DNA of 35,859 nucleotides from positions 1 through 35,859 of IMG/VR virus record IMGVR_UViG_3300007735_000672; one strand, written 5' to 3'. The notes beneath the pieces were generated by a model, which was not told the origin of the DNA, did not search any database, and saw nothing but the letters and a program-made list of their open reading frames with translations. A program made the position numbers and the translations under genes. Each line of letters starts with the position of its first letter. The first letter of the stretch is position 1. This document shows positions 24,232 to 32,324 of the stretch, one piece after another. The DNA is from a virus.

Positions 24232-25680
24232 ATGGCAAATGGTCAAGCACAAATGTTGAATTTAGGTGGCGGCAATTTACCACCTGAGATTTTGCAACAG
24301 CAACAAGCATTAAACCGCCAACAACAAATGGCTCAGTTGCTTATGCAACAAGGTCAGCAAATGCCACAAGGACAAATGGTTAGTGGGCGTTATGTTGCAC
24401 CTAGCTTTTTTCAATACGCTGCTCCATTATTGCAAACATACGCTGGTACAAAACTAGCTGAAAAAGGTGAAAAACAAGCAGTAGATTTAGCTAAAGCGTT
24501 GCGTCAACAGTACGCCAATGAAATGGAAAATTATTTAAAACTTCAGCGTGGAACTCCTGCTGTAACTGAACAATATACTGAAATGGCAGGGCCTTTTGGT
24601 GAAGGTGTTGGCCCAAATAACACAGATATATCAATGCCAGTAGCTTACAGACCAGCCCAAACTGCTGTTGCTGCTGACCCTATGGCTGCTAACATATTTG
24701 GTTCTACTGCCTACAATCCTGTATTGCAACAAATGGCTTCTAAGAAGTTATTAGAAGGCCCACAATGGAAAGAAATATCACAATACAACCCACAAACAGG
24801 AAATACTGAAAATTATCGGTATGACGCTAATTCAACAAATCCAAAAGAAACAATGCAGTTTTTGGGTATAAGCAAACCAGCAATTAGCCCTGAAGCACAA
24901 ATACGATTCGCTGATGAAGGTATTGGTATTCCACAGCAATTTAGAGGTGGCGGTAATGTTACTGCAATATCAAACCAACCCACAGTTGCACAACCATCAA
25001 CTGTTCAGCCACAATTATCTGCTCAAACTACATCACCAACAACAGCACCTACTGTAGCTACGAGCAAAGAATATGACCCATTCAAAGCCCCGCCAGTACC
25101 AGCAAAATTGAGTGGTAAACAGGCTAGAGATTGGATAGCCGACCAAGCTAAACCTTTAACTGGCGAATCTGAAAAGCAAGTTAGTGGTGCAATTAACTAT
25201 CAAAAATCATTAGACAACTTGCAAGATATATTTGGCAAATACAAAGGTGCTGATTTATTAAAGCCAAATGTTCGTGCTGAGATTCAGCAATCTTTAAACA
25301 ACGCTTTGTTACAAGGTAAAGAAGCTAATCGTCTTGGTGTGTTAAATGGCCCTGACTTGAGTATTCTTGAGAAGATTGTTGGCGACCCAACTGCGATTGA
25401 TGCTTTGGTTAAAGATAGAAGCACATTAAACAAGCTATATAACAATCAGCGTATGTTTACTGCTGAAGTTATTAAAACAAATTACCGTTCTGCACAAAAA
25501 GCTGTGCCTGAAAACTTGCGTGATTTTGTAGAAATTAAGCCAAGAGAATTGCCAAGTGAAGAAAAGAAAGGTCAACCAAGACCAACTGGTCGTGTTGTTC
25601 GTGCAATGTTAGGTACTGAACCTATTATTGTTAAAGATAACAAATGGGTTTATGAGAAAACTGGAAAGCCTGTGCAATGA
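24232..25680 (+). CDS. Probable DNA-ejection (internal virion) protein
   Basis: The protein has 482 aa. The N-terminal 90 residues are Gln rich (QQQQALNRQQQMAQLLMQQG), followed by a helical segment, a Pro/Thr/Gln-rich linker (about 240-285) and a C-terminal helical domain (about 300-440) with conserved-looking NGPDLSILEKIVGDP and LYNNQRMF. Composition and position between the tail hub and fibres fit P22-like ejection proteins. It shares a 4-bp overlap with the next large gene. Confidence 0.68.
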   Translation: MANGQAQMLNLGGGNLPPEILQQQQALNRQQQMAQLLMQQGQQMPQGQMVSGRYVAPSFFQYAAPLLQTYAGTKLAEKGEKQAVDLAKALRQQYANEMENYLKLQRGTPAVTEQYTEMAGPFGEGVGPNNTDISMPVAYRPAQTAVAADPMAANIFGSTAYNPVLQQMASKKLLEGPQWKEISQYNPQTGNTENYRYDANSTNPKETMQFLGISKPAISPEAQIRFADEGIGIPQQFRGGGNVTAISNQPTVAQPSTVQPQLSAQTTSPTTAPTVATSKEYDPFKAPPVPAKLSGKQARDWIADQAKPLTGESEKQVSGAINYQKSLDNLQDIFGKYKGADLLKPNVRAEIQQSLNNALLQGKEANRLGVLNGPDLSILEKIVGDPTAIDALVKDRSTLNKLYNNQRMFTAEVIKTNYRSAQKAVPENLRDFVEIKPRELPSEEKKGQPRPTGRVVRAMLGTEPIIVKDNKWVYEKTGKPVQ

Positions 25681-27323
25681 GCGATACATTACCGCCACTA
25701 CCTAAAGGTGCAGTCTTAATTGACGATATGCCACCTTTGCCACAAGGTGCTGTTTTGCAACAAGAAACAGCGTATGACCGTTTTTTAAATAGCTTACGCA
25801 ATCCTCAAACTGGTGGGCGTAGTGGCGTAGTTGGCCCTATGCTTGTTGGCGGTACAGGCGAATTAATTAAAGGTGCTGGTGCTTTAACGCAAATGGCGTT
25901 TCCTGAAGCTGGAACACGCATGGTTGAAGTAGGCGAAGCAATGACTGAGGGGGCAAAAAGCGTAGCCCCCGTATCAGGCACAGTAGGCCAAATTGGTTCT
26001 TATTTAATTCCTTATGGTGCTGCACAAAATGTAACAAGCAAATTGGCTCAAGTGCCACAAATAGCACGGCAAATTGGTCAATTACCAAGCTTTGCACGAG
26101 CAACAGGACAACAAGCCGCTATCGGTGGCACATTAGGTTATGGATTAACTCCTGACCAACAAAACCGTGAACAGGCCGCCACATTCGGCACTTTAACTGG
26201 TGCTGCTACACCTTTTGTTGAAAAAGTAGTGCGTGGTACTGCCAATCTATTGCGTGGCACACCACCTTCACAAGGAACAATGCAAGCCGCTAGGGAAGCC
26301 CAAGAAGCGGGTTATGTAATCCCCCCAACCCAAGTCAAACCATCGTTATTAAACCGATTCCTTGAAGGTGCGTCAGGCAAGATAACCACAGCCCAAAACG
26401 CTAGTTTTAGAAACCAGCAAGTAACCAACCAGTTGGCTGCCAAGTCTTTAGGCTTGCCTGAAGATACGGTTATTACTACAGAAGTTTTAAACAACATTAG
26501 AAGTAACGCTGGCAAGGCTTATGAGAATCTTGGTGCTACTGGAACAATCAAAACAAGCCCAAAATTTATACAAGCCTTAGATAATATCAAGCCTTACAAA
26601 GACGCTGTAGAAGCGGCAAAAGACTTTCCAACAGCAGATAAAAGCCCAATTATTGATGTAATTGATTCATTAAAAACACCTAGTTTTAATGTTAATTCTG
26701 CCCTTGCTAAGATTAATGTATTGCGTGGCGAAGCTGATTTAGCATACAAGGCTGGCAATTCAAATCTTGGTAAAGCCAACAAAGAAGCTAGTCAGGTGCT
26801 AGAAAACACCATTGAAAATTATCTTGCTAATACAAAACAAACCGATTTGTTAAATAAGTTTAGGGAAGCAAGACAAACTATTGCTAAGACTTATTCTGTA
26901 GAAAAAGCATTAAACCCTGCGACAGGCACGATTGACGCTAAAAAGCTGGCTGCACAACTACAAAAAGGTAAGCCATTGTCAGGCGAATTAAAAGAAATTG
27001 GTAAGTTTGGTACAGCTTTCCCAACTGCCGCACAAACCACCGAAAGAATGGGAAGCTTGCCACAGATTAGCCCATTGGATGTAGGCGGTGCAGTATTAAC
27101 TGGTGGTGGTGCGTATTTGTCAGGGTCGGGCGCAGAAACTCCCGCAACATTTGCCGCATTATTGGCAAGACCTACACTAAGGGCAGCCGCATTATCAAGA
27201 CCCGTGCAAAGCAGATTAACTAACCAACAAATGCAAAATTTAAGCCCTGAAACACGCAATTTAGCTAGAATGTTAATGCTACAAGGGGCAACCAAAGCTG
27301 GAGCGAATGAGGAGCAGAAATGA
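25677..27323 (+). CDS. Probable DNA-ejection protein with PPLPxGAVL repeats
   Basis: The protein has 548 aa. The N-terminus repeats PPLPxGAVL twice (residues about 5-27), a short motif that recurs at the start of ejected or polyvalent phage proteins (recall). Residues 45-160 are Gly/Ala rich and hydrophobic and could insert in membranes. Residues 170-460 are helical and a second Gly/Ala-rich patch follows (470-515). It probably forms part of a trans-envelope channel for DNA entry. It overlaps the flanking genes by 4 bp on each side. Confidence 0.7.
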   Translation: MSDTLPPLPKGAVLIDDMPPLPQGAVLQQETAYDRFLNSLRNPQTGGRSGVVGPMLVGGTGELIKGAGALTQMAFPEAGTRMVEVGEAMTEGAKSVAPVSGTVGQIGSYLIPYGAAQNVTSKLAQVPQIARQIGQLPSFARATGQQAAIGGTLGYGLTPDQQNREQAATFGTLTGAATPFVEKVVRGTANLLRGTPPSQGTMQAAREAQEAGYVIPPTQVKPSLLNRFLEGASGKITTAQNASFRNQQVTNQLAAKSLGLPEDTVITTEVLNNIRSNAGKAYENLGATGTIKTSPKFIQALDNIKPYKDAVEAAKDFPTADKSPIIDVIDSLKTPSFNVNSALAKINVLRGEADLAYKAGNSNLGKANKEASQVLENTIENYLANTKQTDLLNKFREARQTIAKTYSVEKALNPATGTIDAKKLAAQLQKGKPLSGELKEIGKFGTAFPTAAQTTERMGSLPQISPLDVGGAVLTGGGAYLSGSGAETPATFAALLARPTLRAAALSRPVQSRLTNQQMQNLSPETRNLARMLMLQGATKAGANEEQK

Positions 27324-28219
27324 GTAGAAACGGGTCAGGTACATATTCCCTTCCTGCGGGTAATCCCGTAGTTACAGGCACAGTTATATCGACTACATGG
27401 GCTAATAACACCATGAACGATATAGCGTCTGCGCTAACTGGCTCAGTCGCTGCGGATGGTCAAACCCCAATGACAGGGCCATTAAACCTAAATAGCAATA
27501 AGATTCAAAACTTAGCTGTAGGCACTTTAACTGGCGATGCAGTTAACTATGGTCAGTTCAGCACCCCCACATTTAGCGGTGCGGTGGTCTGTTCTTCTAC
27601 CCTTACCGTTACTGGTGCTACCTCTTTAAGTAGCACACTAGCCGTTACTGGCGATACCACTATGAGTGGTAACTTAGCTGTTAATAGCACGGGTCAGGTA
27701 AGACTTCCTAACGGAACTACCGCCCAACGCTCGGCTACCCCTACGGTAGGTTCGATTCGCTATAACACCACCTTACAGACTTTTGAAGGCTATTCGACTT
27801 ATAGCGGTCAAACCATTAGTTCGATTACAAACTCGACAACGACCGCAACCCTTACAACCGCCACAAATCACAATTTAAGTACAGGCGCATTTGTAACGGT
27901 TAGCGGGGCTACACCAAGCGAATATAACGGCACATTTAGCATAACCGTGACTGGGGCTACAACATTTACTTACACTATGTTGGCTACCCCATCGGGTTCT
28001 GCTACAGTAATGGGGTCTTATATTGTTGGCGCATGGGGTCAAATTGGGGGTGGGGCTACGGGTAATGGCGGTGACCAAGTATTTGTGCAAAATAACCAAA
28101 CCGTCACTTCCTCTTATTCAATTCCAAGCGGAAAGAACGCATCCACAGTATCACCCATTACAATTAATGGTGGTGTAACAGTAACCGTGCCTAGCGGTAG
28201 TCGCTGGGTAGTTTTGTAA
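27320..28219 (+). CDS. Tail fibre protein with FCCH-like module
   Basis: The protein has 299 aa. The N-terminus (MSRNGSGTYSLPAGNPVVTG, then TWANNTMNDIASALT) is a widespread podovirus fibre start that docks to the tail. Residues 85-125 are short TLxVTG-type beta repeats. Residues 166-236 match the FCCH-like module also found in the tail hub, and residues 261-299 match the end of the 879-aa fibre. It probably binds the host receptor or serves as an adaptor for the small fibre proteins that follow. Confidence 0.85.
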   Translation: MSRNGSGTYSLPAGNPVVTGTVISTTWANNTMNDIASALTGSVAADGQTPMTGPLNLNSNKIQNLAVGTLTGDAVNYGQFSTPTFSGAVVCSSTLTVTGATSLSSTLAVTGDTTMSGNLAVNSTGQVRLPNGTTAQRSATPTVGSIRYNTTLQTFEGYSTYSGQTISSITNSTTTATLTTATNHNLSTGAFVTVSGATPSEYNGTFSITVTGATTFTYTMLATPSGSATVMGSYIVGAWGQIGGGATGNGGDQVFVQNNQTVTSSYSIPSGKNASTVSPITINGGVTVTVPSGSRWVVL

Positions 28220-28229
28220 AGGAAAATAT

Positions 28230-28814
28230 ATGTCTATTGTCTTATTAGGCTCAACTAGCGGAAGCTGTACGCTACAAGAACAAGCGGTAGCTGGTACTAG
28301 CGTTTTAACATTGCCCGTAGGCACAGGAACAGTCGTTGCTAATAATGTAAATAGTGCGATTGTTAGTGGAACTGCCGTTGCATCTACTTCAGGAACTTCT
28401 ATTGATTTCACTAGTATTCCTAGTTGGGCAAAACGGATTACTGTAATGTTTAACGGGGTGAGTACGAATGGGACTAGCAATTATCAAGTACAACTAGGTG
28501 CTACAACTTTTACCACATCTGGGTATTTAGGCTCATCCGTTGCATCTAGTGGTGGCACTGGTACATTTTCATCTGGATTTGTTGTATTTCAATCTCCGGG
28601 AACAAGTTCAACGCTATTTGGACCTTTATTTCTGACTTTGCTTACAGGCAATACTTGGGTTGCCGCTGTTTGCACCTCTCGTGGAGATGTGGCGCAGTCC
28701 ATGACAGGTGCTGGTTCTGTTGCTCTTAGTGGAACACTAGACAGAGTACGAATCACCACAGTCAATGGTACAGACACTTTTGATGCTGGCACGATTAACA
28801 TTTTGTATGAATAA
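28230..28814 (+). CDS. Tail-fibre/receptor-binding protein, paralogue 1
   Basis: The protein has 194 aa and is Ser/Thr/Gly rich. The N-terminal GSTSGSCTLQEQAVAGTSVL is a fibre-like start. Residues from about 45 (SGTAVASTSGTSIDFTSIPS) to the C-terminal LDRVRITTVNGTD and FDAGTINILYE are shared with the protein at 29000-29587, so the two are paralogues. They differ most between about residues 85 and 145, as expected of a receptor-binding face. A ribosome site AAAGGAAAA precedes the ATG. Confidence 0.75.
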   Translation: MSIVLLGSTSGSCTLQEQAVAGTSVLTLPVGTGTVVANNVNSAIVSGTAVASTSGTSIDFTSIPSWAKRITVMFNGVSTNGTSNYQVQLGATTFTTSGYLGSSVASSGGTGTFSSGFVVFQSPGTSSTLFGPLFLTLLTGNTWVAAVCTSRGDVAQSMTGAGSVALSGTLDRVRITTVNGTDTFDAGTINILYE

Positions 28815-28824
28815 GGAATAAATC

Positions 28825-28998
28825 ATGGAACGAATTGAAGTGAATGTACAAACTGGCGAGCAAAAGATTGTGCAGTTAACTGCGGAAGAAATCGCACAAG
28901 CAGAAGCCCAATACCAAGAATGGCTTGCTAGTCAGCCCACCAAAGAAGAACAGATTGCTAAACTGCAAGAGCAGATTGACGCACTAAAAGGAGCGTAA
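28825..28998 (+). CDS. Small acidic chaperone-like protein between fibre paralogues
   Basis: The protein has 57 aa with AAGGA upstream. It reads MERIEVNVQTGEQKIVQLT, then a Glu/Gln-rich coiled coil (EEQIAKLQEQIDALKG). Similar tiny proteins follow fibre genes in many phages and may aid fibre folding (recall). It ends 1 bp before the next ATG, and its own end supplies that gene's AAAAGGAG ribosome site. Confidence 0.65.
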   Translation: MERIEVNVQTGEQKIVQLTAEEIAQAEAQYQEWLASQPTKEEQIAKLQEQIDALKGA

Positions 28999-28999
28999 T

Positions 29000-29587
29000 A
29001 TGTCGGTTACTATAAATGCTAGTACATCCGCAGGGCTAATTCAAACTGCCGACACTAGCGGAACTGTAGAAATTCAATCCAACGGAACGACTAAGTTTAC
29101 CGTTGCAACTACTGGTGCTTACGGACAAGTAGTTAGCGGAACAGCAGTAGCATCGACTTCAGGAACTTCGATTGATTTTACGGGTATTCCTAGCTGGGTA
29201 AAGCGGGTTACTATTAGTTTTGGCGGTGTATCAACCAATGGAACAAGTAATTATTTAATACAAATAGGTTCAGGAAGCGTAACTACAAGTGGATATATTT
29301 CAACTGGTGGCACAAATGGTGGTTCAACTTCTACAAGTACAGCAGGGTGCATAATAACAGCCGCTACTGATGCTGCAAGTACTCATTTTGGTCAAGTAGT
29401 AATTACATTATTAAATACTAATGTTTATGTAATTAATGGTTTATTAGGTCAATCAGGAACTAATAGAAACAACATGGGTCAAGGTTGGGTAACTTTAGGT
29501 GGCGCATTAGACCGAGTCCGTTTTACCACAGTAAACGGCACAGACGCATTTGATGCTGGCACAATCAATATTCTTTACGAGGGTTAA
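29000..29587 (+). CDS. Tail-fibre/receptor-binding protein, paralogue 2
   Basis: The protein has 195 aa. It shares VVSGTAVASTSGTSIDFTGI near residue 45, GVSTNGTSNY and the C-terminal DAFDAGTINILYEG with the protein at 28230-28814, while its N-terminal 40 residues are different. AAAAGGAG lies just upstream. Tandem paralogues with distinct heads and variable centres could broaden or switch host range. Confidence 0.75.
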   Translation: MSVTINASTSAGLIQTADTSGTVEIQSNGTTKFTVATTGAYGQVVSGTAVASTSGTSIDFTGIPSWVKRVTISFGGVSTNGTSNYLIQIGSGSVTTSGYISTGGTNGGSTSTSTAGCIITAATDAASTHFGQVVITLLNTNVYVINGLLGQSGTNRNNMGQGWVTLGGALDRVRFTTVNGTDAFDAGTINILYEG

Positions 29588-29589
29588 TC

Positions 29590-30000
29590 ATGCCTATAAC
29601 AATTTCGGGCGATAGCCCTAATTTTACAAGTGTTGCGGTAACTACATTAAATAGTTCTAGTGGAGTTCTTGCAACACAGAATGGAATGACTGGTATTGCA
29701 ACGGCTTGGGTAAATTTTAACGGTACAGGCACAGTAGCTATTCGCAGTTCGTTTAATGTAACTTCTATTACTGATAATGGTACTGGTGATTACACCGTAA
29801 ACTTTACGACTGCTATGGCAAATGCTAACTATGCTTTGGCTTGTTCAGCCGCTAGAGATATTGCAACTGACCCATTAATATGTGGGCCAAGAGGAAACGC
29901 ATCAACATATAGCACTTCTGCGGTCAGAATAGTAACTTTTTCTGATGCAGGAACAATTAGTGATTCACCCATTGTTGGCGTAGTTGTTCATAGTACATAA
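29590..30000 (+). CDS. Small tail-fibre-like protein
   Basis: The protein has 136 aa starting MPITISGDSPNFTSVAVTTL. Residues 30-85 (GIATAWVNFNGTGTVAIRSS, then TDNGTGDYTVNFTTAMANAN) form a module seen at the distal ends of many phage fibres. It follows paralogue 2 by 2 bp. It probably assembles with the other short fibre proteins at the tail. Confidence 0.75.
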   Translation: MPITISGDSPNFTSVAVTTLNSSSGVLATQNGMTGIATAWVNFNGTGTVAIRSSFNVTSITDNGTGDYTVNFTTAMANANYALACSAARDIATDPLICGPRGNASTYSTSAVRIVTFSDAGTISDSPIVGVVVHST

Positions 30001-30009
30001 GGAATTAAC

Positions 30010-30201
30010 ATGGATAAAAGAATAATTTTCCCTAATGATGAAGGCGGTGTATCTATCCTGATTCCTTCACCAAATTGGGCTGGCACAATGGAAGAACTAG
30101 CGGCTAAAGATGTGCCTGCTGGTAAACCTTACAAGATTGTAGATGTTGCTGACATTCCTTCAGACAGAACTTTTAGAGATGCTTGGGAGTATCAAGAATG
30201 A
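30010..30201 (+). CDS. Small fibre-region protein, unknown function
   Basis: The protein has 63 aa preceded by AAGGA. Its pattern IIFPNDEGGVSILIP, then AAKDVPAGKPYKIVD and SDRTFRDAWE recurs in phages just after fibre genes (recall) and is thought to be assembly related. It overlaps the next gene by 4 bp. Confidence 0.7.
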   Translation: MDKRIIFPNDEGGVSILIPSPNWAGTMEELAAKDVPAGKPYKIVDVADIPSDRTFRDAWEYQE

Positions 30202-30419
30202 TTACGATTAACTTTGACAAAGCTAAAGCCATTACTAAAGACCGTTTGCGTGCAGAGCGTAAGCCTTTGCTGGAAGCTCAAGATATTGCATTTCAACGAG
30301 CATTAGAAAGCGGTGCTGATATTTCTGCAATCGTGGCTGAAAAACAGCGTTTGCGTGATGTAACCCAGTTAGCTGAACAAGCAACCACCCTTGATGAACT
30401 TAAAGCCCTAAAGGTGTAA
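30198..30419 (+). CDS. Small helical fibre-assembly-like protein
   Basis: The protein has 73 aa from ATG 30198 (ATGA coupling); a TTG at 30183 is less likely. It begins MITINFDKAKAITKDRLRAE and is helical and charged. Proteins of this type pair with the preceding one in many tail modules (recall). Function is unknown, perhaps chaperone-like. Confidence 0.7.
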   Translation: MITINFDKAKAITKDRLRAERKPLLEAQDIAFQRALESGADISAIVAEKQRLRDVTQLAEQATTLDELKALKV

Positions 30420-30421
30420 TT

Positions 30422-30616
30422 ATGTTTATTGTTGAATGGTTGTTTGACAAGATGGGCTATCAGAAAAAGATTCAATGGACTAGCTCGGCTTTGCTTTGGG
30501 AAGATATTGAAAGGTCATGCCCAAAACCCGTTAAAAAAGTCGCAACTAAACGGAAAACGACTGTAAAAAAGACGCAAAGAAGTGGCGTTGCCAAGTCGCC
30601 ACGCAAGAAAGCATGA
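30422..30616 (+). CDS. Small protein with highly basic C-terminus
   Basis: The protein has 64 aa. The N-terminal half (MFIVEWLFDKMGYQKKIQW) is amphipathic and the C-terminal half is Lys/Arg/Thr rich (TKRKTTVKKTQRSGVAKSPR). It lies between the fibre and lysis genes. It may associate with membrane or nucleic acid. No family is recognised. Confidence 0.6.
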   Translation: MFIVEWLFDKMGYQKKIQWTSSALLWEDIERSCPKPVKKVATKRKTTVKKTQRSGVAKSPRKKA

Positions 30617-30617
30617 T

Positions 30618-30785
30618 ATGGCTAACGAGATTGAAAAAGAAATCGTTAAGCAGGCGATTAAAGAGTGGCTGAATGAGAAAGTGGCCCAATTTGGCTGGTT
30701 TTCTATCCGCACCATTTTCTATGTATTTGTCGCTGGTCTTGGTTACGCTTACCTAGTAACTCACGGTTGGTCATTGCCTAAATGA
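30618..30785 (+). CDS. Single-pass membrane protein, possible holin/antiholin
   Basis: The protein has 55 aa from ATG 30618; a GTG at 30582 would extend it over the previous gene and is less likely. A charged amphipathic N-terminus (MANEIEKEIVKQAIKEWL) precedes one transmembrane helix (about 28-49, IRTIFYVFVAGLGYAYLV). It overlaps the likely holin by 4 bp, so a role in lysis timing is plausible. Confidence 0.6.
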   Translation: MANEIEKEIVKQAIKEWLNEKVAQFGWFSIRTIFYVFVAGLGYAYLVTHGWSLPK

Positions 30786-31150
30786 TTTTAGAAACCATTA
30801 TTGGTGCGTTAGTGCCTGTCGGTGTAGAAGGCATTAAACAGCTTATAGGGCGTTTTAACGGTGGAGTTCGCCCAACCACCATTGCAGAGCAGATTCAGCT
30901 TGATAACAGCGAAATTGCTCGTTTAGAAGCCCTTGCCAAGCTTGATAACCCATACGGACAACCTAGCCAATGGGTGATTGATTTAAGAGCATCTAGTCGT
31001 TATATTGGGGCTTTAACCGTCATCGTAGTGGGTTTATGCACCCTATTTCTACCCGTTGACCAGTATGTACAGCGTATTGGCTTAGAAGCTGCCAATATTG
31101 CCTTTGGATTCCTATTTGGTAGCCGTATTATGGCAAACCTCAAGAAATGA
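30782..31150 (+). CDS. Holin
   Basis: The protein has 122 aa, with two strong hydrophobic segments (about 76-92, IGALTVIVVGLCTLFLP, and 103-118, ANIAFGFLFGSRIM) and a weaker N-terminal one (ETIIGALVPVGVEGI). It directly precedes the endolysin with a 4-bp overlap. This architecture matches the three-segment phage holins that open the inner membrane. Confidence 0.75.
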   Translation: MILETIIGALVPVGVEGIKQLIGRFNGGVRPTTIAEQIQLDNSEIARLEALAKLDNPYGQPSQWVIDLRASSRYIGALTVIVVGLCTLFLPVDQYVQRIGLEAANIAFGFLFGSRIMANLKK

Positions 31151-31686
31151 GCCGATTTGACGAGTGCTTAAAGCGGATATTGAAGCATGAGGGTGGTTAT
31201 GTCAACGACCCGCTTGATTTAGGCGGTAGAACCAATTTAGGGGTCACCCAACGGGTTTGGGAAGAATGGGTGGGGCATCCTGTATCCGAAGCCGATATGA
31301 AGGCTCTAACTCCCGAAAAAGTAGCACCCATGTATAAAATGAAGTATTGGAATCCTAGCTACTGCGAAAAACTGCCGAAAGGATTAGATTATGTGGTCTT
31401 TGACTTTGCTGTTAACGCAGGAACAGGCAGAAGCGTTAAGACGCTACAACAGGCAATCGGTGTCTTGGCTGATGGTGTTATCGGGCCTAGAACTATGGCA
31501 GCAATTAATGGTGCAAACCCTAAAGAACTTATTAACAAGTTTTCAGACGCTAGGGCAGACTTCTATCAAGGAATCGTAGCAAGAAAACCCGACCAAGTTC
31601 GCTTTATTAAAGGCTGGCTTAATCGGGTTGAGGAATCACGCAAAACAGCCCTTGAGCAAGATGCAAGTGCAAACGAACAGGCTTAG
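31147..31686 (+). CDS. Endolysin, GH108 N-acetylmuramidase with peptidoglycan-binding domain
   Basis: The protein has 179 aa. LKHEGGYVNDPLDLGGRTN (E15-G-G) is the GH108 catalytic signature, where the Glu of EGGY acts as acid. DFAVNAG follows at 86-92, and LADGVIGPRT (107-116) begins a PG_binding_3-type domain. There is no signal peptide, so export depends on the holin. The last 51 bp are antisense to the convergent leftward gene. Confidence 0.92.
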   Translation: MSRFDECLKRILKHEGGYVNDPLDLGGRTNLGVTQRVWEEWVGHPVSEADMKALTPEKVAPMYKMKYWNPSYCEKLPKGLDYVVFDFAVNAGTGRSVKTLQQAIGVLADGVIGPRTMAAINGANPKELINKFSDARADFYQGIVARKPDQVRFIKGWLNRVEESRKTALEQDASANEQA

Positions 31687-31851
31687 ACCTATCAGAATAC
31701 GATTGACCCAGTAATCCCGCTTTAAACGGTCAGGGTCATGGATTAGGAACGACTGAAGCCGTAGCATATCCATATCTTCTTCTACATAGCGTGGCTTTTG
31801 GTAATACACGCCAATCTTTACGCCTGATTTAGTTCTATACGGTATGTTCAT
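31636..31851 (-). CDS. C-terminally anchored small membrane protein
   Basis: The protein has 71 aa. A polar, basic N-terminal region (MNIPYRTKSGVKIGVYYQKP, then EEDMDMLRLQSFL) precedes a C-terminal hydrophobic helix with cysteines (ILIGLSLFVCTCILLKGCF). The N-terminal pattern recurs in phage proteins of unknown function (recall). It is the last gene of the leftward small cluster and overlaps the endolysin gene tail to tail. A spanin role is not supported, since no lipobox is visible. Confidence 0.68.
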   Translation of the reverse strand: MNIPYRTKSGVKIGVYYQKPRYVEEDMDMLRLQSFLIHDPDRLKRDYWVNRILIGLSLFVCTCILLKGCFA

Positions 31852-32015
31852 TTTTTCCCCAACATATCAATAAATCCTAATGCAAGACACAGCTTTTTTT
31901 CTAATTCAGCAATTTCTACATTTTTAATGCAAATTTCATAAGATTTATTTCTTAGGATTGATTCTAATTCTCTAATTTCTTTCTTTAATCTTTTAATTTG
32001 TGTTTCAGGTTTCAT
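31848..32015 (-). CDS. Small coiled-coil protein
   Basis: The protein has 55 aa; both ends overlap their neighbours by 4 bp (ATGA). Residues 5-45 are Lys/Glu/Leu/Ile heptads (KRLKKEIRELESIL, VEIAELEKKL). Function is unknown. The tight coupling on both sides makes it convincing despite its size. Confidence 0.62.
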   Translation of the reverse strand: MKPETQIKRLKKEIRELESILRNKSYEICIKNVEIAELEKKLCLALGFIDMLGKK

Positions 32016-32185
32016 TCAAACTCCTCTGAGTTGGTATCTTCAATGGTGTAAATAAAATCCATGACTTCACTATCGGTATGTAAGTGTTTTTTGGCGATGT
32101 CAGGTATAAATTCAACGGCTGTATGCACTTCTTGAACCAGTTGATAGGCTTGGTATAACTTATCAATCATTTCTTGCTTGGTCAC
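32012..32185 (-). CDS. Small acidic protein (GTG start)
   Basis: The protein has 57 aa starting at GTG (complement of 32183-32185), with GGGGGTG seven bases upstream, and it overlaps both neighbours by 4 bp. It is helical and acidic (MTKQEMIDKLYQAYQLVQE...EDTNSEEFE). No family is recognised. Confidence 0.62.
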   Translation of the reverse strand: MTKQEMIDKLYQAYQLVQEVHTAVEFIPDIAKKHLHTDSEVMDFIYTIEDTNSEEFE

Positions 32186-32295
32186 GATACACCCCCTGTA
32201 CGCAATATATAAACTACGGCTGGTATGCCAAACATCAATAAGCCAGCTAATGCACCGACCAATATATCAATTAATTCACCACGATTGTCTTTCAT
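32182..32295 (-). CDS. Tiny single-pass membrane protein
   Basis: The protein has 37 aa, preceded by AGGGGGAAAT. It has a charged N-terminus (MKDNRGE), a hydrophobic helix (LIDILVGALAGLLMFGIPAVV) and a short basic end. It is the first gene of the leftward small cluster. The strong ribosome site and coupling support it. Confidence 0.58.
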   Translation of the reverse strand: MKDNRGELIDILVGALAGLLMFGIPAVVYILRTGGVS

Positions 32296-32324
32296 ATTTC
32301 CCCCTTTGTTAGACAGTTCTATTG

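Noticed and set aside
26891-27295. 134-codon minus-strand frame in the ejection protein gene
   Set aside because: It is antisense to a continuous coupled gene, and its translation has no motifs or plausible start signal.
27320-29587. Diversity-generating retroelement acting on fibre genes
   Set aside because: The paralogous fibres and variable centres suggested it, but there is no reverse transcriptase, no template repeat and no adenine-biased variation pattern.
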